A DNA stretch of 64,000 nt, taken from contig NZ_OZ032162.1 of NCBI RefSeq assembly GCF_964026565.1, forward strand, positions 186,001 through 250,000, read 5' to 3'. Below are positions 17,986-25,421 of this stretch, piece by piece (positions within the stretch are counted from its first letter, which is position 1; each line of letters opens with the position of its first letter). Source of the stretch: Rickettsia endosymbiont of Ceutorhynchus obstrictus (GTDB taxonomy: Bacteria; Pseudomonadota; Alphaproteobacteria; Rickettsiales; Rickettsiaceae). The position numbers and the translations under genes were made by a program. The notes beneath the pieces were generated by a model, which saw only the letters and a list, made by a program, of their open reading frames with translations, was not told the DNA's origin and made no database searches.

Positions 17986-18507
17986 TCATTTTTTATAATA
18001 TCTTCTAAAATTTGCTTTTACTCGATCTAATATAACATCTAAATCTTCTAAAGTAATAGTAGTAATATTAAATTTTTGTTTAAAGTAGTCTACAATATCA
18101 TGGTGTTCATAACTTATAGCTAACGTTAGCGGTGTATCACCGAATTTGTTAGATTTTTTATGGATATCCGTTAAAATATTATTCTCAATAAAAAATTTCA
18201 CAGACTCTAAATTCCCTCCGGCACCGCAAGCAACGTGTAAAGCGTTTGCTCCGCAGTGTTCTTCAAAAATTAAAGGTATATTTTTCTTATGTAATAACTT
18301 TAATAAACGTATTTTTTTAAAATTTACTAAATCAAATACTATCGGAATATTCAAAAAATCCTGTATATTAAATTGATCTAAAATTTTTTTAATTTCTGGA
18401 TCACTGCCTTTATATACCACTTCTTCAAATTTATAATATAATTGCCAATTATATTTATCAGTCTCATCTTCCGCATCTAAATTTAAATTTATCATTTTAT
18501 TACTCAT
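17986..18507 (-). CDS. small ankyrin-repeat protein
   Basis: 173 residues. Two to three ankyrin-like repeats are seen at about 50-145: FKKIRLLKLLHKKNIPLIF, then GANALHVACGAGGNLESVKFFIENN and GDTPLTLAISYEHHDIVDYFKQK. There is no signal peptide. In Rickettsia, ankyrin proteins are candidate effectors, some secreted by the type I or rvh type IV systems, but an assignment here is inference. It lies 9 bp downstream of ackA on the same strand, so it may be read through from ackA, or mark the far end of the acquired segment that begins at tRNA-Asn. Confidence 0.8.
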   Translation of the reverse strand: MSNKMINLNLDAEDETDKYNWQLYYKFEEVVYKGSDPEIKKILDQFNIQDFLNIPIVFDLVNFKKIRLLKLLHKKNIPLIFEEHCGANALHVACGAGGNLESVKFFIENNILTDIHKKSNKFGDTPLTLAISYEHHDIVDYFKQKFNITTITLEDLDVILDRVKANFRRYYKK

Positions 18508-18516
18508 CTAAAGCCA

Positions 18517-19686
18517 CTACAAAAACCTCACCGTGTCTTGCGCGATAACTCTTTCTTCGTTTGTCGGGATGACGTAGACTTTGACTTTACTGTCTGCACT
18601 GCTGATTAGATAGTTATTTTCTTGATTTTTTGCATCGTCTAGCTTAATGCCGAACCATGCAAGTTTGTCGGTAATCATTTCGCGAATTACGGGAGAATTT
18701 TGACCGACGCCGGCGGTAAAAATTAAACAGTCAAGCCCGCCGAGTGCCGCCGTTAATTTCCCTATTTCTAACTGAATCCTATAAACAAAAAGCTCTATAG
18801 CAAATTTAGCATCCGGGGTTTTACTTTCTAATAAATCCCTAACGTCAGAATTTTCCCCCGATACTCCAAGTAAACCGGATTGACGATATAGTAAGTTAGT
18901 TATTTCTGCCAACGTCATTTTCTCGTGGTCGAGTAGATAAAGTATTACGCCCGGATCAATTGAACCGGTGCGAGTACCCATCATCAACCCCTCAAGTACG
19001 CTGAAGCCCATAGAGGTAGCAACGCTAATACCGTTATCAAGTGCGCACATACTGCTGCCGCTACCTAAATGCCCGATAATAGTGTGCCGAGGCAAATCTT
19101 CTTTGACTATTTCTTTGAAATGACTACTAACCCATTTATATGATAAACCGTGGAAGCCGTAACGATAAATCCCTTGTTCATAATATTTTTTCGGTAAGCC
19201 GAATGCTTTGGCAAGCGGCGGATTAGTTGAGTGAAAAGCCGTATCAAAGCATGCTACATGCGTTACTTCTAGATATTTTTGGCGGAATAAATTTAGTACT
19301 TGTAAATTATAGGGTTGATGTAAAGGGCTTAAGGGAATTAAATTTTTTAACTCTTCGCTAATTTTTTCCGTAACGATAACGGGAGTATTGAAGTTTTTAC
19401 CGCCATGAACAATGCGGTGTCCCGTAGCGATTAAATTTAACTCAGGCTGCCGATTCCACCATTCTACAAAAATGTCGATCATTATGCTAATAGCATCGCC
19501 GTTAATTTTTTTAGAGAGTATTTGTTCAGATTTATCTTTAGTATTTAGATGAAATATTATTTCATCATTATCTTTTTCTAAAAAAATACGATAAATTCTA
19601 TCGGCAATTTTTTTATCCTGAATAGCAAAAATAGAAATTTTTAAACTAGAGGAACCGGCGTTAGCTATTAAAATAACATCTTTCAT
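18517..19686 (-). CDS. ackA: acetate kinase
   Basis: Interconverts acetate plus ATP and acetyl phosphate plus ADP. 389 residues. The ASKHA-fold landmarks are present: NAGSSSLKIS at 9-18, TGHRIVHGG near 127-135, FDTAFHST (about 149-156), RYGFHGLSYKW, the adenosine/phosphate loops HLGSGSSMCAL and GLMMGTRTGSIDPG, and TAGVGQNSP (about 320-328). Active-site R and D residues are in place. It works with pta, which lies upstream on the same strand; the pair is now separated by 346 bp holding an M2 element, so shared transcription may be broken or altered. Confidence 0.96.
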   Translation of the reverse strand: MKDVILIANAGSSSLKISIFAIQDKKIADRIYRIFLEKDNDEIIFHLNTKDKSEQILSKKINGDAISIMIDIFVEWWNRQPELNLIATGHRIVHGGKNFNTPVIVTEKISEELKNLIPLSPLHQPYNLQVLNLFRQKYLEVTHVACFDTAFHSTNPPLAKAFGLPKKYYEQGIYRYGFHGLSYKWVSSHFKEIVKEDLPRHTIIGHLGSGSSMCALDNGISVATSMGFSVLEGLMMGTRTGSIDPGVILYLLDHEKMTLAEITNLLYRQSGLLGVSGENSDVRDLLESKTPDAKFAIELFVYRIQLEIGKLTAALGGLDCLIFTAGVGQNSPVIREMITDKLAWFGIKLDDAKNQENNYLISSADSKVKVYVIPTNEERVIAQDTVRFL

Positions 19687-20032
19687 TATTTGTTACCTTT
19701 TTGTTATACAGCATATTTTATAAAGCTTCAGACAAGATGAATGGTATTATTTATATATTTTCCTGGATTCCGTGAATAAATCCATAGTACCGGACAGTTT
19801 TAGAAAATTAGTCAAAACGTCATTGCGAGCAGCCATATAGGCTGCGCGGCAATCCAGAAAAATAATAAAAAAATGCTATAAATTAGCATTTTTTACTGGA
19901 TTGCTTCGTCAATTACTATGTAATTTCCTCGCAATGACGATGATTTTTCAAAAACTGTCCGGTACTATGGGGCAAGCCACGGCATGACACCGAACACTTT
20001 GCAAAAATTCGAGCCATGCAACAACGCATGTA
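19687..20032. repeat. pta-ackA intergenic repeat region
   Basis: The region holds a fragment of class G (about 19722-19740, GCTTCAGACAAGATGAATG), then a class-A palindrome (CCTGGATTCCGTG at about 19762 and GCCACGGCATGAC at about 19975-19987) whose loop is split by element M2 (19783-19969), then the outer motif CGAGCCATGCAACAACGC at about 20010-20027. No gene. Confidence 0.75.
19783..19969. mobile_element. 187-bp inverted-repeat element, family M2, carrying a class-B palindrome
   Basis: Perfect 19-bp ends CATAGTACCGGACAGTTTT in inverted orientation surround a complete class-B element (about 19836-19942, CGTCATTGCGAG...CCTCGCAATGACG). The flanking 9-mers GAATAAATC (19774-19782) and GGGCAAGCC (19970-19978) differ at five positions, all transitions toward A or T on the left. 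This fits a decayed target duplication at the same loop position used by M1. Confidence 0.7.
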
Positions 20033-21088
20033 TCAAGCTTTAGAATTATGCTGTATGTGTAATTTTGCTTTAGCATCATGATAAATAAAGGAAGCAAGCA
20101 CGCAGGAAATAACGCGCATATCCATTGGATCGGAACGACTTGTTAAAATAATCGGAACGCGTGCGCCGAGGACAATCCCCGCCATAACTGCGTTGCCTAA
20201 ATATTTTAGTTGCTTGGCAAGCATATTGCCGGATTCAAGGTCAGGCACCATAAGTATATCGGCATTACCGGAAACTTGTGAAATAATACCTTTTGCTTCA
20301 GCGGCAAATAATGAAATAGCATTATCAAACGCTAAAGGTCCGTCGACAAGAGCGCCTCTAATTTGACCGCGATCTGACATTTTTGATAAAGCCGCCGCGT
20401 CTAAAGTTGCCGGGATAGATGAATTAATCGTTTCAACGGCTGATAAAATTGCTACTCTAACTTGTTGATCGTGACTTATTACTCGCATTAAATCAATAGC
20501 ATTTTGAACTATATCTCTTTTCTCTTCTAAAGTAGGGCGGATATTAATAGCCGCATCGGTAATAATAAAGGGCTTCGGGAAAGTAGAAACTGCCATTAAA
20601 AAAGCATGGCTCATGCGGCGCTCGGTACGAAGACCGCGATCTTTATGCACAACTTCCGACATTAATTCATCAGTATGCAATGACCCTTTCATTATAGCCG
20701 CAACTTCGCCTTTTTTAGCAAGCTCCACCGCTTTTTTTGCCGCGTCGTGGCTATGTTCGACGTCAATGATTTTGTAATCCTCTAAATCAACGTCGTTAAC
20801 TTTGGCAACTGCTTCTATTTTATATTGTGGACCGATTAGAATCGGTTTGATTACGTCAAATTGTGCCGCTCTAATTGCGCCAAGTAAAGATTCTTTATCG
20901 GTAGGATGTACTACGGCTGTTTTAACAGGTTTAAACCCGTCGGCTTTAATTAGTAAATCGACAAAATGTTTTGCCGCTTCGTCAAATTCAGGGTTATTAA
21001 CTTCTTTAGAAGGGGTATAAGTTTTTCCTAGTTTTTTTGCTAAAATAGCATCTAAAAATGTTTCGTTTATTAATTGTTTTGCCTTCAT
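20033..21088 (-). CDS. pta: phosphate acetyltransferase (acetyl/butyryl-transferase family)
   Basis: Interconverts acetyl-CoA and acetyl phosphate, paired with ackA. 351 residues, the short form without the N-terminal DRTGG region. Family segments: VKTAVVHPTDKESLLGAIRAA (about 57-77), the KKGEVAAIMKGSLHTDELM segment (about 124-142), SHAFLMAVSTFPKPFIITDAAINIRPTLEEKRDI (about 160-195), and the C-terminal ADILMVPDLESGNMLAKQLKYLGNAVMAGIVLGARVPIILTSRSD. The ATG has a good AGGAG ribosome site. Some members of this family use butyryl phosphate, but the neighbouring ackA favours acetate. Confidence 0.92.
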   Translation of the reverse strand: MKAKQLINETFLDAILAKKLGKTYTPSKEVNNPEFDEAAKHFVDLLIKADGFKPVKTAVVHPTDKESLLGAIRAAQFDVIKPILIGPQYKIEAVAKVNDVDLEDYKIIDVEHSHDAAKKAVELAKKGEVAAIMKGSLHTDELMSEVVHKDRGLRTERRMSHAFLMAVSTFPKPFIITDAAINIRPTLEEKRDIVQNAIDLMRVISHDQQVRVAILSAVETINSSIPATLDAAALSKMSDRGQIRGALVDGPLAFDNAISLFAAEAKGIISQVSGNADILMVPDLESGNMLAKQLKYLGNAVMAGIVLGARVPIILTSRSDPMDMRVISCVLASFIYHDAKAKLHIQHNSKA

Positions 21089-21566
21089 AAAAAACTCCTT
21101 AAGATTAAGTTAAAATTTTATTGTATATGTCATTCCTGCGAAAGCAGGAATCCAGGAAATATAGTCATCCTGAATTTATTTCAGGATCTACTAAAAAAGA
21201 TGCTGAAACAAGTTCAGCATGACTATTATTTTTCTAGATTCCCGCCTGCGCGGGAATGACACCGAGGGCGTTTTTAACCATCCATGCAACAAACCCGGTC
21301 AAGCCCTCTAGTGTACGAACGTTTAAATAAAGAGGTAAAAATTCTGTCATTCCGTGGCTACGACCACGGAATCCAGCTTATAATATCATAAAAAGATTCT
21401 AAAATAAGTCTAATATGGCTTTATTTTCCTGGATGCCGTGATCAAGTCACGGCATGACACAGCCTTTTTTCAACGTTCGTACAGTAGTGGGTCAAGCCAC
21501 GGCATGACACCGAACGCTTTGCAAAAATTCGAGCCACGCAACAATACCTCTTCGCAATGCCGGAAT
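21089..21566. repeat. repeat region between rvhB6e and pta
   Basis: A class-C element (21129-21260, GTCATTCCTGCG...CGCGGGAATGAC) holds in its centre a class-D double hairpin (about 21173-21223, TCATCCTGAA...TTCAGGAT and ATGCTGAA...TTCAGCATGA). M1 copy 4 follows (21306-21489), then class-A and outer fragments to about 21550. The pta promoter must lie at the right-hand border of this stretch as drawn on the plus strand, that is upstream of 21088 on the minus strand, immediately beside the class-C element. Confidence 0.8.
21306..21489. mobile_element. element M1 (copy 4)
   Basis: 184 bp, inverted orientation relative to copy 1. Left end CTCTAGTGTACGAACGTT, right end AACGTTCGTACAGTAGTG. The 9-bp direct repeats GGTCAAGCC are at 21297-21305 and 21490-21498. 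The left class-A arm that should precede it is replaced by other repeat sequence, so this copy has suffered a later rearrangement at its left flank. Confidence 0.85.
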
Positions 21567-24500
21567 TTATTTCATATCTCTTAAATGCTCTTCCAATTTT
21601 CTAAGCTTTCTACCTTCATTTACGACCGGTTTTACGTATTTTTCCATTTTAGCATTTGCTCTATGCCGGTTAATTTCCTCAATCTGTGAGTTTACTTCAT
21701 TTGTAATTGCTTCTTTTCTATCTTCTATTTTCTTAAGCACTTCTCCACTATACTCAAAATTCTTAACGTCGGCTTTAAAATTGTTTATATCTGTAGTCAT
21801 TTCATCTAGTGGTGTGGTTTTTTCTCTATGATATTGCTCAAGTAATGTCGGCATTTCTTCAGCTTTTATATCATCTCTTTTGTAATGATCTTTAAGAAGC
21901 GTATATTTTTCTTCAATATTTTGTTCGGCTTTTTCACGCATCATATCGTAATGATCTTCGCGGCGAGCATACCAATCCTCGTTTATTAACTCGGCATGTT
22001 TCGCATGCGCGTTATCAATCATTTGATGCATTTGAGAATCGGTAGCCTTCTCGCGCATAAATCTATCGCCCATAATTACCGGGTCTTCGCCTTCGGATAA
22101 TTTATTCCGTACCTCATAGATAAGTTTCTTTTTAGCTAAGTCTTCGTAATATGATGCGTCGTCTTTTCTACCTTGCAGTTCTAGCCTTGCAAGATATTCA
22201 GGAGCTAGTACGTCTTCTTGAGTGCTAAGAGTTTCTTTATCTATCGTTAATTTTAGCTCTTTATGGTCACGTTCTCTATCCTTATCTTTCAAAGTTTCAT
22301 CATAAGTTCTAAGCCTTGGATCGGTATAATCAAAATCATGCCATGCCGCGCCGGTTAGATTACCCTCATAAGCATCTCGGAGGTCTTTACCTACTATTGC
22401 CGTTAATGCTCCTCTTTTTAGTCCTTCGTAACCGGCATATATTTTTTCTCCTATAGCCAGGCGCTTAGCATCCTTTAACTCTCTTTTTGTTTTAACTCTA
22501 TTCTGCATTTCTTGCCAGCTTCTAACAACACCGATATTTTTACCTATTAAGCCTACTCCTCTTCCTGACATTTCTTGATGGGTTTTAAAGTAAGCCTCTT
22601 TATAATCTTTAACAAATTTGGCATCCACCGCAAGTTCACGTAGACTTTTTTCTCCTTCTTTAGGCTTCATAAGTTTGTCAAGCTCACTTTTTTGCTCGTT
22701 AGTTAAAGAATTATAATTTTTTCCTTCAAATTTAGTTTCAGCAAGCTTATCTCGTAATCCGCTATAATTTTTTGCAGATAATTTATTAAGTTCCTCCGAG
22801 TTAGTAACATTAGGAAATAATTTTTTAATAGCCTCTTGATAATCATTTTCTGCACTAACATTTTTCACATCTTTACGATCTATACCGTATTTTCTTTTAA
22901 CTTCCTTTAAGATGCTCTTATTAGCCGATTTAGGATCAAGAGCTTCTTTCATCACCCTGCCGGTCATATATTTTTCATATTTATCGGCAATAGGCTGGGT
23001 AATAAACTTTCTTTGTAAGGTATTTATACTCTTACCTGTTTTATTTGCAGCATAATTCATAGGCTTATTAATTAGAGTCTGAATAGGGGTATAAGCCTGG
23101 TGACCGATTTTTTGTAAATTTGTTAAATTGCCTGAAGTACCCGACAAGAATTTTGCTAGCGATACTGCAGTATCATTAAACTTGCTTAATAGATATACGG
23201 CTACGAATATTAATAATAATCCGTCAAGTTGAACAAACTTACCGTTAATAAAATTAGAAACTCTTCGAGCATCTTTTATAAGATCTAAAAAAGGTAATTC
23301 AATATAGCGGTTATCTATACATTCATATGCAGAGCAAAAAGTACCGTCATCTTTTTTATAGTCCGTAGGCACTAATATATTTGCTTTATGAAAATTATCT
23401 ATACCGCCTTTCATCGGCGACGGAAACCACCAATAAAATATTGAATCACCGAGGCTAACGTCTAAATCTTCAGTAAAGCTACCGAATAGCTCGTTTATAG
23501 GACCTAAATTCGGAAAGTCATATTTGCATACTCCAAAACCGAGCGTAGAATATATTTCAGTTCTGATAATCATGGAAATGAAAGCAATGCCGACAAATAA
23601 TATAATAGGTTGTAATGCATAAGAAATTAATTGCCTTAACCAATTTTCAAATAACGAACGTGTGATACTAAATAACATAAAGCAAATAAATATCGGAGCC
23701 ATCGTTATAATCATGCCGACAGCTATTAAAGCAGTAAGGTAGATAATGGTCGCTTTAAATACCAACATGAAAATAAAGTAAAGAGCTATCAAATATAGAA
23801 AAATATATATAAACCCTAAAGGATCGACAAATAATAAAGAAAAAAGTTTAGAAAGAGTTTGCGGAGATATAAGTAGCCCTATAAGGCTTTGAGAGCCTGG
23901 ACCGGTAGCAGATGCTTCTTTTATTATTTGAAGTATTTGCGAAACCCCTTCAACAAAAAATACAAATAGATAGTCATGGAAAAATGTCCAAGCTTGGGTG
24001 GAGCTTAATAATATAGATACAATACTAACTTTTAATATCCTAACTAGTAGCTCAACATGAGTAAGGTTTAGATTACCTATTAAGAAAGAAAAGCCGGTAA
24101 ACATTATATATAATGTTAAAATAGCTGAAACGCTTAAACGATATCCAGGAGTATCAATTATATTTTGATATGTTTTTCTGACTATCCCTTGATCCGTATC
24201 GCTAGTGCCAAATAATTCTTTTTGTATTAAGTTTGTTAAAAATTCTAATGGGTCGGGTCTAGTATCGCTAACCCCTGCTTTAATAACTACGCGGTATTGT
24301 CCACCGTTATCGTCATAAAATTTATCTAAAATTTTAAAATAAAGATTAGACTGAGCATAGTCGGAAGCTGTTACCCCATCATATTGGTAATTTATTCCTC
24401 CCGACTGGACAAATTGCCCTTTTTTATTAATGCTATAAAAATTATAACCGTTATTTATTACCGGCTCACCTAAGTGTTTATTTATACCTTTTGGACTACG

Positions 24501-24995
24501 TTGACTATCGGGGGAACTATTAGGGTCGGAATTATGCGCCGCAATCAAAAAATAAAGCCCTACGCCGTTTTTAAGCAGACATGGAGCATTAGTAATAGGA
24601 GCGTCTTTTGGGGTAGGGCTAGGACACATATTGCCGTCTATAAACTGGCATGGCTGCAGCCTTAGACAAAAAGCAGAGAGAGTATTAGTATTATTTTCTT
24701 GACTATACCATGGACACCAAGCAGATAATTCTTGAGAGGTATTTTTATCTCCTGTAGTGTAGTCCCACGGTCTAACTACTATAGTAAGCGGATAACCGTT
24801 TACTTTATAGCCGCTATCACGCCACGGTGCGGATTGATCTCCCTCTTGTCTAGAAGTTAATTCTTTTGCTTTATACCGAGAAGAAATATTAAATTTTATA
24901 AAGCCGAAATCATCCGGATCGATACATCTATCACCGCTGCACCCTGACAGAAACAATAAAGATATTAATAAAACAACAAAAATATTTTTTTTCAT
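21567..24995 (-). CDS. rvhB6e: type IV secretion channel protein, VirB6 family (RvhB6e), lipoprotein-like N-terminus
   Basis: Starting at ATG 24995 the product has 1142 residues. An earlier in-frame ATG at 25052 would add 19 residues encoded by repeat-adjacent DNA and bury the signal peptide. The N-terminus MKKNIFVVLLISLLFLSGCSG carries a lipobox (LSGC). A periplasmic part (to about 270) is followed by the TrbL/VirB6 membrane core with about six helices (about 280-620), including MIITMAPIFICFMLFSITRSLFENWLRQLISY. A long charged, helix-rich C-terminal region (about 650-1142) is full of K, E, D and R. It is the last of five tandem VirB6 paralogs and a component of the inner-membrane channel of the rvh system. 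Confidence 0.85.
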   Translation of the reverse strand: MKKNIFVVLLISLLFLSGCSGDRCIDPDDFGFIKFNISSRYKAKELTSRQEGDQSAPWRDSGYKVNGYPLTIVVRPWDYTTGDKNTSQELSAWCPWYSQENNTNTLSAFCLRLQPCQFIDGNMCPSPTPKDAPITNAPCLLKNGVGLYFLIAAHNSDPNSSPDSQRSPKGINKHLGEPVINNGYNFYSINKKGQFVQSGGINYQYDGVTASDYAQSNLYFKILDKFYDDNGGQYRVVIKAGVSDTRPDPLEFLTNLIQKELFGTSDTDQGIVRKTYQNIIDTPGYRLSVSAILTLYIMFTGFSFLIGNLNLTHVELLVRILKVSIVSILLSSTQAWTFFHDYLFVFFVEGVSQILQIIKEASATGPGSQSLIGLLISPQTLSKLFSLLFVDPLGFIYIFLYLIALYFIFMLVFKATIIYLTALIAVGMIITMAPIFICFMLFSITRSLFENWLRQLISYALQPIILFVGIAFISMIIRTEIYSTLGFGVCKYDFPNLGPINELFGSFTEDLDVSLGDSIFYWWFPSPMKGGIDNFHKANILVPTDYKKDDGTFCSAYECIDNRYIELPFLDLIKDARRVSNFINGKFVQLDGLLLIFVAVYLLSKFNDTAVSLAKFLSGTSGNLTNLQKIGHQAYTPIQTLINKPMNYAANKTGKSINTLQRKFITQPIADKYEKYMTGRVMKEALDPKSANKSILKEVKRKYGIDRKDVKNVSAENDYQEAIKKLFPNVTNSEELNKLSAKNYSGLRDKLAETKFEGKNYNSLTNEQKSELDKLMKPKEGEKSLRELAVDAKFVKDYKEAYFKTHQEMSGRGVGLIGKNIGVVRSWQEMQNRVKTKRELKDAKRLAIGEKIYAGYEGLKRGALTAIVGKDLRDAYEGNLTGAAWHDFDYTDPRLRTYDETLKDKDRERDHKELKLTIDKETLSTQEDVLAPEYLARLELQGRKDDASYYEDLAKKKLIYEVRNKLSEGEDPVIMGDRFMREKATDSQMHQMIDNAHAKHAELINEDWYARREDHYDMMREKAEQNIEEKYTLLKDHYKRDDIKAEEMPTLLEQYHREKTTPLDEMTTDINNFKADVKNFEYSGEVLKKIEDRKEAITNEVNSQIEEINRHRANAKMEKYVKPVVNEGRKLRKLEEHLRDMK

Positions 24996-25421
24996 TTTAA
25001 ATAAGACATAAGTTACTTTATGTATATTGCGTGGATGGGATTTTGGTGTCATCTCTGCACCTCTTTATGTCATTCCCGCGAAGGCGGGAATCTAGAAAAT
25101 TATAGTCATTCTGAATTTATTTCAGGATCTACTAAAAAAGATGCGCAAAACTTGTTCAGTATGACAATAAAAAGTCTGGATTCCCGCCTTCGAGCGTTGT
25201 TGCATGGCTACCAGAATCGTCATGGCGAGGCGCCTTTTGGCGCCGTGGCCATCCAGTTAAACATATTTTTATACTAAACTTGTTTAGTATTCTAATTAAA
25301 TCCCTCATTATATTCGGGATAACCTGGATGGCCACAGCCACTTCGTGGCTTCGCCATGACGGATTTTTATTAATTTCCTATCCACTCAACAACACATACT
25401 CGCAATGACGGTTCGTGGGTA
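24996..25421. repeat. repeat region between rvhB6d and rvhB6e
   Basis: A class-C element with a class-D centre starts at 25079 (GTCATTCCCGCGAAGGCGGG). Its right arm is cut off at about 25193 by the outer motif GAGCGTTGTTGCATGGCT. A complete class-E element follows, 25219-25360 (GTCATGGCGAGGCGCC...CGCCATGAC). No gene. The insertions separate two genes of one secretion-system cluster. Confidence 0.8.

Noticed and set aside
15988..18507. Complete integrated prophage or ICE at tRNA-Asn
   Set aside because: Only a recombinase tail and a few cargo genes are present; no structural, replication or transfer genes and no second attachment copy was found.
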